Assembly (NCBI GenBank): GCA_022451045.1
Contig: JAKUOW010000006.1
Location: 22,678-66,043, forward strand
Source: Pirellulales bacterium
Lineage (GTDB): Bacteria; Planctomycetota; Planctomycetia; Pirellulales; Pirellulaceae
Length of the DNA: 43,366 nucleotides
Direction: 5' to 3'
The position numbers were made by a program, and so were the translations under genes. Below, one piece after another: positions 14,149-22,778 of the stretch. The notes under the pieces are model-generated. The model saw only the letters and a list, made by a program, of their open reading frames with translations, had not been told where the DNA came from and made no database searches. How positions within the stretch are numbered: position 1 is the stretch's first letter; every line of letters begins with the position of its first letter.

Positions 14149-16967
14149 AACGGTCACGACGCGATTTTTTAACGCTTGGCTCACTTACTCTCGGGGCTTT
14201 TGGCCTTTCCGGCTGTACTGGTTCGGAACAAAACAAACCCGAGCAAGGTCAATCACAAACGAAGGACGATTCTGATACAGCTAAGGCACCTGTCAGACCT
14301 CCATACGGAATCGATATTGAAAAATGGAAACGTGGCAAAGGCATTCCATATCAAATCGGCGACCAACAGATGCCCGGCGTATGTTTGTTACCCGGTCCAC
14401 AAGCCAAACGCAACTGGCCGGACAAGGACAAATATAAGGACACCGAAAAAATCCCGGGAATGTGCCAACTCTGCAGCACGATCTGTGGAATCATTGGCTA
14501 CGTCAAAGACGATCGGGTCATCAAGATCGAAGGGAATCCGAACGACCCCAATAGCCGTGGCAAACTCTGTGCCCGCGGTCAGGCGTCATTAAATCACCTG
14601 TATCATCCTGAACGGCTCCTTTATCCACTCAAGCGAGTTGGGGAACGCGGCGAAGGTAAATGGAAACGTATCTCGTGGGATGAAGCTCTTGATGAAATCG
14701 CTGCCAAGTTGAAAACCATTCGTGACAAAGGTGAGCATAGCGAGTTTGCATTCCATCAGGGGCGACAACGAAGTAAAGATGCCATCAAACGTTTCCTTGA
14801 TGCTTTTGGCACCAAGACCCAGCTAAGTCATAGGTCCTTATGCTCTGGAAATCGTCGTGCGGCCAATCTCACGTACTTGTGGGAAAGTGACTGGGATCTC
14901 AATGATTTTGAAAACAGTAAGTACATTTTGAATTTTGGTTCAAATGCATTTGAAGCACATCAAGGGCATATTCCGTTTGCCAATCGAATCCAAAATGGGC
15001 GTTTTAAGAACGGGGCTAAGATGGTCACGTTTGATGTACGGCTCTCCAATACGGCGGGTAATAGTGACGAATGGTTTGCGCCGTTTCCTGGCACGGACGG
15101 CGCCGTGGCACTGGCCATGGCTCACTGGATCATCGAACAAAACAAATACGATGCTGATTTTATCAATCAATGGACCAACGTCACGCTTGAGGAGTTGAGA
15201 GAACATCTTAGCGCCTATACTCCTGAATGGGCTCAACAAGTGAGCGGCATTAATGCGAACGATATTAAACGCATTGCCATCGAATTCGCGGAAGCAGCGC
15301 CCGCAGCTACAACGATGTGTAACCGCGGATCCTCGGCACACCTGAACGGTTACTATAACGATCGAGCAATTAACTTGCTAAATGCGATAGTAGGTAGCGT
15401 TGGGAAAAAGGGGGGATGGTGCTGGAGTCCCTGGGGAGGTCTGGATCCGGTCGTGAAAACTCCGGCAATGCCCTCATCAGCTAAGACGTGGAGTGTGCTT
15501 GAAGATCCACCCGAATATCCACTCGCAAATGTCTGGCGCCGCATGCGAGTTGGAGAAATTGTCTATCTGTACCTGTTGCAAGGTCGTGCGAAGCTACAGG
15601 CCTATATGACATATAATCTCGACTCACCACTTACGTGGCCCGAAGAAAGTCTCACGCAGGAAGTGCTAACAAACGAAGAGCTGATTAACTTCCATGTTTG
15701 CATTAATTGCTTCTATAACGAGACAGCTCATTACGCTGATATCGTCTTGCCGTGGACCACATTCATGGAACGGTGGGATCTGGATGCGAGAGCTTCCTAC
15801 AATCTGCGTCCATATGTTGGCATTCGTACGCCGATGGTTGAACCACTTGGTGAATCTCGAGATATTCGCGATTTCTTTCCCGAACTCGCCCGAAAGATTG
15901 GCGACGGCATGGAAGAAGCGTATGAGTACGGCAGTACGCTTGACTACATGCAGACTTGGGCTGAAAACGTACCTGTAAATCCAGACACTCAAAAAGGCGG
16001 GTTGGAACGACTACTGGATGAAGGAGCGTGGGAAAATCAGGACCGAGAGCCATTTTATGAACCCTTTAACAAGCCATTGACGGAAGACGATCTGGCAGGT
16101 GCTGAGATCAACGATGAGGGCGTCATCACAAAAGATGGGATCGGGATCGGTATACAGATTGACGGTAAATCGGTTCGAGGATTCATGACTCCCAGTCGAA
16201 AATTTGAAATCCGAAGCCTCTTCGTAAATCAAATTGGCAAAAACCAGGACTGCGAAGAGATGATCAAGCAGAGTGGTGTGCTGAAAACGAAAAACCGCCC
16301 GGAGACTCATCAGGGTCACGATGTCGAAATCGATCCTTTACCGATTTGGCGGCAGATTGATGAACATGAAAACCTCGATAGCGACGAGCTGATCATGACC
16401 AGCTTCAAGTGGAATGTACACAACCACGGTCGCACCATGAATCTCAAATGGCTTGCAGAGATCGTCCACAGCAATCCTGCCTGGATCAACCCGCAAACTG
16501 CCGAACAACTTGGGATCGCCGATGGTGATTGGATCGAATTAACCTCGTATCAGTCCCAAATGCTCGAACGAGAACTCCCGAACATCATGCATGGTGAACG
16601 TGATGAGAGCGGCCGACTTGTTGTTAGCAAAATGCGAGTCCCTGTAGTAACGATGCCCGGCATCCACCCTCAGGCGATCGCTATGAGTAACTCATGTGGG
16701 CATTGGCAGTACACCAACGTGGCCAAAGCTCAAAAACAATCCAACGGTGAGGAACACCTTCAGGGAAGTGATACAGACGGTTACCGTGATGAAGATTGGG
16801 AACGCAACATGTGGTGGGAGGATACGTCCGGCGGTGACACAAGCAAATGGAAGCAAAACACTGGTAATGGCTGGAACCAAAACCGACTCATGCCAATTGC
16901 TCCCGATCCGATCACAGGACAACAGGCGTTCCACTCGACAATCGTAAAAGTCACCCGATTAGGCTAA
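14145..16967 (+). CDS. molybdopterin oxidoreductase catalytic subunit (PsrA/PhsA/TtrA-like), Tat lipoprotein
   Basis: A 940-residue enzyme of the DMSO-reductase superfamily binding bis-MGD. The leader KRSRRDFLTLGSLTLGAFGLSGC contains both a twin-arginine motif and a lipobox (LSGC, Cys24), so it is probably exported folded and lipid-anchored. The N-terminal [4Fe-4S] site is C107/C110/C114/C142 (CQLCSTIC, KLCARGQ). The likely Mo ligand is Cys233 in HRSLCSGNRRAAN, as in polysulfide, thiosulfate, tetrathionate and arsenate reductases, not the Asp of nitrate or ethylbenzene enzymes. The molybdopterin dinucleotide-binding domain is at the C-terminus (IVHSNPAWINPQTAEQLGI, GDWIELTSY). It forms an operon with the Fe-S subunit and the TorD-like chaperone. 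No NrfD-type anchor is encoded. Sulfur or metalloid oxyanion chemistry is likely by clade; direction and substrate are unknown. Confidence 0.9.
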   Translation: MKRSRRDFLTLGSLTLGAFGLSGCTGSEQNKPEQGQSQTKDDSDTAKAPVRPPYGIDIEKWKRGKGIPYQIGDQQMPGVCLLPGPQAKRNWPDKDKYKDTEKIPGMCQLCSTICGIIGYVKDDRVIKIEGNPNDPNSRGKLCARGQASLNHLYHPERLLYPLKRVGERGEGKWKRISWDEALDEIAAKLKTIRDKGEHSEFAFHQGRQRSKDAIKRFLDAFGTKTQLSHRSLCSGNRRAANLTYLWESDWDLNDFENSKYILNFGSNAFEAHQGHIPFANRIQNGRFKNGAKMVTFDVRLSNTAGNSDEWFAPFPGTDGAVALAMAHWIIEQNKYDADFINQWTNVTLEELREHLSAYTPEWAQQVSGINANDIKRIAIEFAEAAPAATTMCNRGSSAHLNGYYNDRAINLLNAIVGSVGKKGGWCWSPWGGLDPVVKTPAMPSSAKTWSVLEDPPEYPLANVWRRMRVGEIVYLYLLQGRAKLQAYMTYNLDSPLTWPEESLTQEVLTNEELINFHVCINCFYNETAHYADIVLPWTTFMERWDLDARASYNLRPYVGIRTPMVEPLGESRDIRDFFPELARKIGDGMEEAYEYGSTLDYMQTWAENVPVNPDTQKGGLERLLDEGAWENQDREPFYEPFNKPLTEDDLAGAEINDEGVITKDGIGIGIQIDGKSVRGFMTPSRKFEIRSLFVNQIGKNQDCEEMIKQSGVLKTKNRPETHQGHDVEIDPLPIWRQIDEHENLDSDELIMTSFKWNVHNHGRTMNLKWLAEIVHSNPAWINPQTAEQLGIADGDWIELTSYQSQMLERELPNIMHGERDESGRLVVSKMRVPVVTMPGIHPQAIAMSNSCGHWQYTNVAKAQKQSNGEEHLQGSDTDGYRDEDWERNMWWEDTSGGDTSKWKQNTGNGWNQNRLMPIAPDPITGQQAFHSTIVKVTRLG

Positions 16968-17015
16968 TAAGAGTCGATATTCAGTTGATTGGTTCAGAAG
17001 AATTGAAGTGCTCGC

Positions 17016-17594
17016 ATGAATAGCCCGAAAAACCAAACGGATCACCTTCTTGCTCGTGCCGGGTTATATCAATTCTATGCGAGGCTGATTGAACGTGAGC
17101 TCGACATCGAGACTCTCAGCACGTTTAACGCTGACCCGCTGAAATCTGCATTTAATAATCTAAAAATCGAAGTGCCTGATTTAAGTGACGAAACGGTGGA
17201 AACTCTCGCAATTGACTTTTGCCACATATTCATTGGGCCCCGCGACTTCGTCCCTCCATATCAATCAGTGTGGGAATCCGGACAATTCGAATCCGCTGCC
17301 ACAGATTCCATGGCTGAGTATTTGGAAATCATCACGCCCCAATCCAAATATCAATTCAAAGATCATGCTGGGTTACAGCTGGAGATGATGAATTTCATAT
17401 TGCAACGGCAGCATGACATCCAGGATTGCAGTGACTTAGCAAATGCATTTTTTGCACGACACGTCGAATGGATTGGCAGCATGCTGCATGCTGCGGCAAA
17501 GCGATCGGAAACGCCGTTTTATCAATCCGTGCTCAGGGCGGGTGCAGAATTCCTTCGGGATGAGCAATTGGAATTCACCGGTGCATCAACGTAA
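17016..17594 (+). CDS. TorD/DmsD-family molybdoenzyme chaperone
   Basis: A 192-residue, all-helical cytoplasmic protein with no signal peptide. The motif FIGPRDFVPPYQSVWESG is the conserved substrate-loop signature of the TorD/DmsD/NarJ group (consensus F.GP...PPY.S.Y/W), and the spacing to DHAGLQLEMMNFIL fits the E/DH..xEL.FM helix. Such chaperones bind the Tat leader of a partner molybdoenzyme and hold it until Mo cofactor is inserted. It follows the catalytic subunit by 48 bases, so that enzyme is the obvious client. The Fe-S subunit may also be checked in this way. Family assignment is firm; the client is inference from position. Confidence 0.88.
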   Translation: MNSPKNQTDHLLARAGLYQFYARLIERELDIETLSTFNADPLKSAFNNLKIEVPDLSDETVETLAIDFCHIFIGPRDFVPPYQSVWESGQFESAATDSMAEYLEIITPQSKYQFKDHAGLQLEMMNFILQRQHDIQDCSDLANAFFARHVEWIGSMLHAAAKRSETPFYQSVLRAGAEFLRDEQLEFTGAST

Positions 17595-17673
17595 TATTTT
17601 CTACGTTGCACCGTTTGAGCATTTGGCATGTGCAACGTTCAGAGTTTGTTGATGGAACAGCATATTCATAAGC

Positions 17674-17679
17674 TATAAT
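17674..17679 (+). promoter_or_regulatory. possible -10 element (TATAAT) before DUF1501 gene
   Basis: A perfect TATAAT in the 139-base gap after the chaperone gene, 55 bases before ATG 17734. TTGATG at 17649-17654 is a poor -35 at a long 19-base spacing. It suggests the DUF1501 gene is transcribed separately from the molybdoenzyme operon. Confidence 0.4.
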
Positions 17680-17733
17680 TAGTACTCATCTACAAAACAC
17701 CGCAATTAATAACAGGTTAGCGCAGACAGCCTT

Positions 17734-19158
17734 ATGTTCCAGTTAATGCCAGGTGCGAGAAGCAGTCGGCCACGTCTCAACCGACGTGACTTGATGCGGA
17801 TTAGCGCGATGGGTGCACTCGGAACGGGAATGTCCCAGTCAATTCTTGCCGGACAGTCTGATATCGGTACTACCGCATCTGCGAAGAATTGCATCTACAT
17901 TTTCCTATGTGGCGGTCCATCCCAAATCGACATGTGGGATCCAAAGCCCGATGCTCCTGAACATATACGTGGCGATTTTAAACCGATTAACACAAATGTT
18001 CCCGGCATTCAAATTGGCGATCTACTTCCACACACCGCAACTCATGCAGACAAGTTTACGATCATACGGTCGATGCATCATGACACCCAATCTCATGAGC
18101 CGGGTATTCTGCGAACATTGCTTGCTGACAAACAACAGCTAAACAAACCATTTCCTGCATCGCCTTCCGACAAGCCAGGGATTGGTGCAATCTTGAGCTA
18201 TCTATATGGTGCACAGGGGCAATTACCGCCGTGGGTTGTTCTCCCCCGTTACTTCATGACTGGTGATCATTTTTACAAAGGACAAACAGCCGGTTTCCTT
18301 GGAAATCAATACGACGCATTTGACGTAAACGCCGCGAAGAAGAATTCACTGCATCGCACAGAATTCAACCTTGAGAACCTTGACCTGTCCAAATCTGGCC
18401 AGGATATCAATCGATTGGCTCAGCGTAAGGAATTACTCGACGCTATCGGTAAACAGGGGCTTTCAAGCTCAAACACCGTGCGCACCTTAGATGGCCTGAT
18501 TGATCGTGCATACGAGCTATTTACATCAGAAAAGATCAAACAAGTTTTTGACGTTAAGAAAGAGAATACCGCCACACGTGAACGCTATGGCATGAATGAA
18601 TACGGCCAAAGCTTTTTATTGGCTCGACGCCTAGTCGAAGCGGACGTAAGAATGGTGAATTTATTCTGGACCTTTTACGGCAAGGATGGCTGTCAGTTTA
18701 ATCTATGGGACAATCACGGTTCCAACGAAGTGGAAGTCTGTGGCGGCGTGAACCTTGGCAAAGACATGCTGCGTCACGACTATTGTTGCCCGTCATTTGA
18801 CAAAGCGTATTCCGCCTTATTAGAGGACCTCGATCAACGAGGTTTGCTCGAATCCACTCTCGTAGTCGTCGTCGGCGAGTTTGGCAGAACGCCTGTCATC
18901 AATAAGTCTGCCGGCAGAGATCATTGGTGTGGGGTTTACTCCGCAGTACTGGCAGGAGGTGGAGTCAAGGGTGGTAACATTTACGGTGAATCCGACAACA
19001 TTGGTGGTTATGTAAAGGACATGCCCGCAACACCGTACGATCTCCATGCAACAGTTCTAAAGGCAATGGGCGTAGCACCGGAAACAGGTATTCCGGATCA
19101 AACAGGCCGCCCGGTCCGAGTCACTGATGGCCAACCAATTGATGCGATATTTGGGTAA
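17734..19158 (+). CDS. DUF1501 family protein, Tat-exported (no PSD1 partner)
   Basis: A 474-residue DUF1501 protein with Tat leader (LNRRDLMRISAMGALGTGM). Family strings: CIYIFLCGGPSQIDMWDPKPDAP, YGQSFLLARRLVEADVRMVNL, VVVGEFGRTPVI, GRDHWCGVYSAVLAGGGVKGG and the tail GRPVRVTDGQPIDAIFG. It is of the same subtype as the protein at 2362-3807 and differs from the PSD1-linked members at 966, 22779 and 25263. Its partner here is a small CxCPxC protein starting 6 bases after its stop. DUF1501 proteins share the fold of alkaline phosphatases and sulfatases, but the reaction of this group has not been established. Confidence 0.9.
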   Translation: MFQLMPGARSSRPRLNRRDLMRISAMGALGTGMSQSILAGQSDIGTTASAKNCIYIFLCGGPSQIDMWDPKPDAPEHIRGDFKPINTNVPGIQIGDLLPHTATHADKFTIIRSMHHDTQSHEPGILRTLLADKQQLNKPFPASPSDKPGIGAILSYLYGAQGQLPPWVVLPRYFMTGDHFYKGQTAGFLGNQYDAFDVNAAKKNSLHRTEFNLENLDLSKSGQDINRLAQRKELLDAIGKQGLSSSNTVRTLDGLIDRAYELFTSEKIKQVFDVKKENTATRERYGMNEYGQSFLLARRLVEADVRMVNLFWTFYGKDGCQFNLWDNHGSNEVEVCGGVNLGKDMLRHDYCCPSFDKAYSALLEDLDQRGLLESTLVVVVGEFGRTPVINKSAGRDHWCGVYSAVLAGGGVKGGNIYGESDNIGGYVKDMPATPYDLHATVLKAMGVAPETGIPDQTGRPVRVTDGQPIDAIFG

Positions 19159-19164
19159 CTCAAG

Positions 19165-19713
19165 ATGTCATCTCTGGCAGACGACTTCACGTCTCAACAA
19201 TTCACCAACGGCTATGAACTCGTCAATGGCGTTCAGATGAACGCTGAAAACCCTAAGTTCTTTCATATCCCTCCGGATGTACTGAAGCATCAAATCCAAG
19301 AAGGTTTTTTCCTGGAAGTGAGGATCGATTCACCAAGATTCTCTGTTCATGAAGGTGCAGATGCCATGTGTACTTGCCCCGTTTGCAACGGAGAAGCAAC
19401 CAAACCTGTTCTCGGTCACGATCACCCAGCCTCACTCGTCTTGCTTCCACCGCAAAACATCCCGTCACGAGGTTGGGGCGAGGATTTTTGGATACAGGTT
19501 GTGGATATAGACGACACAACGATCAAAGGGCGTGTAGACAATCCGCTTGCCGAAACCCGATTGCACGGCATCGAGCAAAATTCAGAACTCCTCTGCACGC
19601 TCGATCACGTGCTGGCAATCCATCCTTCGCATCGACTTGATATGGTCAGCAGTATGACACCTGAACAAGTGAAAGAGCTAACAGAATGGCTCGCATCATT
19701 ACAGCCTGAGTGA
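19165..19713 (+). CDS. uncharacterised cytoplasmic protein with CxCPxC motif
   Basis: A 182-residue protein without signal peptide or membrane segment, 6 bases downstream of the DUF1501 gene and so probably in the same operon. It has a metal-binding-like motif at Cys69, Cys71 and Cys74 (CTCPVCNGE) with a nearby GHDHP. The second half (GEDFWIQVVDIDDTTIKGRV, DNPLAETRLHGIEQNSELLC, TLDHVLAI) recalls the beta-rich DUF2314/YegJ-like pattern, in which a strand ending G-x-V-x-N-P is followed by a G-x-x-I/V-x-F strand and a final hydrophobic-DH strand. That likeness is weak. I cannot assign a function; a cytoplasmic zinc-binding accessory protein is a guess. Confidence 0.6.
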   Translation: MSSLADDFTSQQFTNGYELVNGVQMNAENPKFFHIPPDVLKHQIQEGFFLEVRIDSPRFSVHEGADAMCTCPVCNGEATKPVLGHDHPASLVLLPPQNIPSRGWGEDFWIQVVDIDDTTIKGRVDNPLAETRLHGIEQNSELLCTLDHVLAIHPSHRLDMVSSMTPEQVKELTEWLASLQPE

Positions 19714-19851
19714 TCATTACACATCGGCCGGGCGTCCAGTCGACCTGATTTCAAATGGCACTCCATTCGCAGTGCAAAGCTAGAGACTGGATTCTTAAAT
19801 AGGCGACATGAAACTCTGCTACGTGTCGGATTTCAGAGGACTCTATACAGC

Positions 19852-19866
19852 TGGACTCTCTATAAT
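19852..19866 (+). promoter_or_regulatory. promoter-like element TGGACnnTCTATAAT
   Basis: TGGACTCTCTATAAT at this place matches TGGACAATCTATAAT at 32935-32949 at 13 of 15 bases, both just upstream of operons. The -10-like TATAAT (19861-19866) is 39 bases before ATG 19905. A related GGACTCTATA lies a few bases further up. It makes the TTG at 19869 an unlikely start because that would fall in the promoter. Confidence 0.5.
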
Positions 19867-19904
19867 AATTGAGTACATATCCCCCACCTAAATCTCCCTA
19901 CCTG

Positions 19905-22772
19905 ATGCGAACACTCGTAATAATACTACTGGCTACCCAATTCTGCAGTGCCGATGAACTCTCGTTTGAAACTGACGTGCGACCGATCCTTAAAGCACAT
20001 TGCTTTCATTGCCATGGTGAAGACGGTGAACCTAAAGGCGAGCTTGATCTGCGTTTACGCAAGCTAATCGTAAAGGGAGGTGAATCCGGCCCCGCCATCG
20101 ATCTTGCGGATCCACGCAGCTCTTTGATTCTTGCTCGAATAGAGTCTGGCGAAATGCCACCAGAAGACAAGAACCTCAGTAATGTTGAGATTGAAATAAT
20201 GAGGCGGTGGGTCGCAAATGGCGCAAAAACTGCCGGTGCAGAGCCTGAATCCATCACGGATGACTATTTCACAAAGTCCGAACAAAGTTTCTGGGCGTTT
20301 CAGCCTATAAGCCGACCTCCTATTCCCAGCATCACGGGTTCACATGCCGCGTCTGCAATCGACAACTTCATACGAGCCAGGCTTAACGAACAACAGCTCA
20401 CACTGTCACCCACTGCAACAAAAATTGTGATGATTCGACGTCTCTACTTTGACTTGCTAGGACTACCGCCAACACCGGAAGCGGTAGATGCATTTGTCAA
20501 CGATGACTCACCAACGGCATACGACCAATTGGTTGATCGATTACTCGCATCACCACGTTACGGCGAGCGATGGGGCCGACATTGGTTAGACGTAGCAGGC
20601 TACGCCGACTCAGAAGGATATGTGGATAGCGATCCGGTTAGACAATGGGCATTCCGATATCGTGACTATGTCATTAAAAGTCTCAACCAGGACCTACCAT
20701 TCGATGACTTCGTCATTGAACAACTAGCTGGGGATGAGTTAATTCCTGCACCCTATGAGAACTTAAGTAATGATGAATTACATCTATTGTCAGCAACTGG
20801 TTTCCTTCGCATGGCACCTGACGGTACCGCTGCCGGAGGAATCGACCAGGAAGTCGCCAAGAATGAGACGATCGCGGACACAATCAACATTGTCACCACC
20901 TCCCTAATGGGAATGACGGTCGGTTGCGCCCGGTGTCACAACCACCGCTATGATCCCATCAGTCAGAAGGATTACTACCGTCTGCGTGCCGTGTTCGCTC
21001 CTGCGTTGGACTGGAAGTCCTGGCTGGTACCAAATTTGCGGCGAATCTCGCTTTATACACCGGAAGATGTGGCCAAACGTAACGAATTGGAAGCCAAGGC
21101 AAAAGCTGCGGAAGCAAATCGCCAGACAGTTATCGATAAGCACATTGCGAGAACACTGTATGAAGAGCTATTCAAGATTGAAGAATCAATCCGTGAAGCA
21201 TTGAAAACCGCCTTTGAGACAGCAACCGCTGATCGAACACAAGAACAAATCGACTTGCTCGCAAAGCATCCGAACATTCAAAACATTTCCAGTGGCTCGC
21301 TTTATCTTTACAGTCGGAAACGAGCAACGCGAGCAGACGAGCTACTAACGATAGCCTCGTTACTCGAATCTACACGGATCAAGCACTTACAGGCGGAACT
21401 AATCGCCAAACTACCGGAAGATGAAAAGCCTGTTGCCGACGCTGCCTTGGCCACAAAACCAGACGATCGTACGGAAGAACAAGTAAGCTTCCTTGATAAT
21501 CATCCGGAATTATTAGTCACGAATGAGACGCTTAGTAAGACAGATCCGGAAACTGCTGCAAAAGTAGCGGAAATACGCGCTGCTGCAGACGTATGCAGGA
21601 AAACCGACTCAAAGAAAGAGATGGATGACCTGCAAAAGATCGTTGATGATATACGGGAAGAAATACCTGTAGAAGAATTCGTGCGGGCACTTACTGAACC
21701 AGCAAATCACACACCAGAGACGTTCTTATTTAGACGAGGAGATCACCGTTCTCCTGGGGAAACTGCAATCCCACCTGGCGATTTAAGTGTATTGGGCATT
21801 ACGTCCCCAGTTGAGATTCCCTCAAACGACCCAGCGATTCAAACAACCGGCCGCCGTTTGAATTATGCCCGTCACCTAACCAGTGATTCACATCCGCTCC
21901 TCGCCCGAGTCATGGTAAATCGTATTTGGTATCACCACTTTGGAAACGGGTTTGTAAACACAACTGGCGATTTCGGGTTCCTGGGTGAACGTCCGAGTCA
22001 CCCGCAACTACTGGACTGGCTTTCTCGAGAATTCATTGAGAGCGGTTGGCAGATCAAGCGATTACATAAACTCATCGTTACCTCCGAGACGTACAAACAA
22101 CAGTCCGTGAGAAATGGACAGCTGGACGAGGTAGATCCGGATAACCGCCTGTTTGCCAGACAGTCTATCCGACGCATCGAATCAGAGGTCCTTCGTGATG
22201 CAGTCTTATCGGCTACAGGTAAAGTCAGTGGCAAGATGTTTGGTGAACCGGTTCCTGTGATGGAAGATGCCGTTGGGCAAATCGTATTAGGAGAAGAAGA
22301 TTTAGACGGCGAAAGAAAGCCACGTGCTGCCGGCAGTCTAGGAGAAGAAGAGTACCGTCGAAGCATTTATGTGCAGGTACGTCGAAGCAGGCCTTTAGGG
22401 GTATTGGAGACCTTTGACATTGCTACCGTAGCACCGAATTGTACAAAAAGAGCGACATCCAACGTGGCACCCCAGTCCTTGCTGTTAATGAACAGTGATT
22501 TCATGGTTAAATACTCCGGAGAATTCGCTCAGCGTCTAGTCTCCGAGTTTCCAGATGACTTAAACGCTCAACTTACACGAGCATGGCGCATTGCGTTTTC
22601 CGAGGTACCGACTAATGCGTTGGTCGATAGCTTGTTGCAATTTCACCGTGAGCAAGTTGACGTGATCCGTAAGGATGAACCTGAGCTCAATGACAGCGAA
22701 TCTCACGAAAGAGTATTGGCAATCATTTGTCAGGCAATACTTGGATCTAACCAATTCATTTACATAGACTGA
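19905..22772 (+). CDS. PSD1 protein: PSCyt1 heme domain, DUF1549, DUF1553 (long form)
   Basis: A 955-residue exported protein. Signal peptide MRTLVIILLATQFCSADE is followed by the PSCyt1 domain with one heme motif CFHCH (33-37) and FETDVRPILKAHC. The DUF1549 domain follows (SAIDNFIRARLNEQQLTLSP, MIRRLYFDLLGLPPTPEAVD, YGERWGRHWLDVAGYADSEG), then DUF1553 (LNYARHLTSDSHPLLARVMV, NRIWYHHFGNGFVNTTGDFG, closing helix ending NQFIYID). Between them is a charged, helix-rich insert of about 200 residues with a repeated DRTxEQ...HP motif near residues 442 and 520; the protein at 26729-29032 lacks it. The frame opens at TTG 19869, but a TATAAT at 19861 and the leader favour ATG 19905. The DUF1501 partner follows 6 bases later. 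The biochemical role of the pair is unknown. Confidence 0.92.
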   Translation: MRTLVIILLATQFCSADELSFETDVRPILKAHCFHCHGEDGEPKGELDLRLRKLIVKGGESGPAIDLADPRSSLILARIESGEMPPEDKNLSNVEIEIMRRWVANGAKTAGAEPESITDDYFTKSEQSFWAFQPISRPPIPSITGSHAASAIDNFIRARLNEQQLTLSPTATKIVMIRRLYFDLLGLPPTPEAVDAFVNDDSPTAYDQLVDRLLASPRYGERWGRHWLDVAGYADSEGYVDSDPVRQWAFRYRDYVIKSLNQDLPFDDFVIEQLAGDELIPAPYENLSNDELHLLSATGFLRMAPDGTAAGGIDQEVAKNETIADTINIVTTSLMGMTVGCARCHNHRYDPISQKDYYRLRAVFAPALDWKSWLVPNLRRISLYTPEDVAKRNELEAKAKAAEANRQTVIDKHIARTLYEELFKIEESIREALKTAFETATADRTQEQIDLLAKHPNIQNISSGSLYLYSRKRATRADELLTIASLLESTRIKHLQAELIAKLPEDEKPVADAALATKPDDRTEEQVSFLDNHPELLVTNETLSKTDPETAAKVAEIRAAADVCRKTDSKKEMDDLQKIVDDIREEIPVEEFVRALTEPANHTPETFLFRRGDHRSPGETAIPPGDLSVLGITSPVEIPSNDPAIQTTGRRLNYARHLTSDSHPLLARVMVNRIWYHHFGNGFVNTTGDFGFLGERPSHPQLLDWLSREFIESGWQIKRLHKLIVTSETYKQQSVRNGQLDEVDPDNRLFARQSIRRIESEVLRDAVLSATGKVSGKMFGEPVPVMEDAVGQIVLGEEDLDGERKPRAAGSLGEEEYRRSIYVQVRRSRPLGVLETFDIATVAPNCTKRATSNVAPQSLLLMNSDFMVKYSGEFAQRLVSEFPDDLNAQLTRAWRIAFSEVPTNALVDSLLQFHREQVDVIRKDEPELNDSESHERVLAIICQAILGSNQFIYID

Positions 22773-22778
22773 TCAGAC

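Noticed and set aside
19869-19904. TTG at 19869 as the start of the PSD1 gene
   Set aside because: It falls within a few bases of a -10-like TATAAT and would put 12 polar or proline-rich residues before a good signal peptide starting at ATG 19905.
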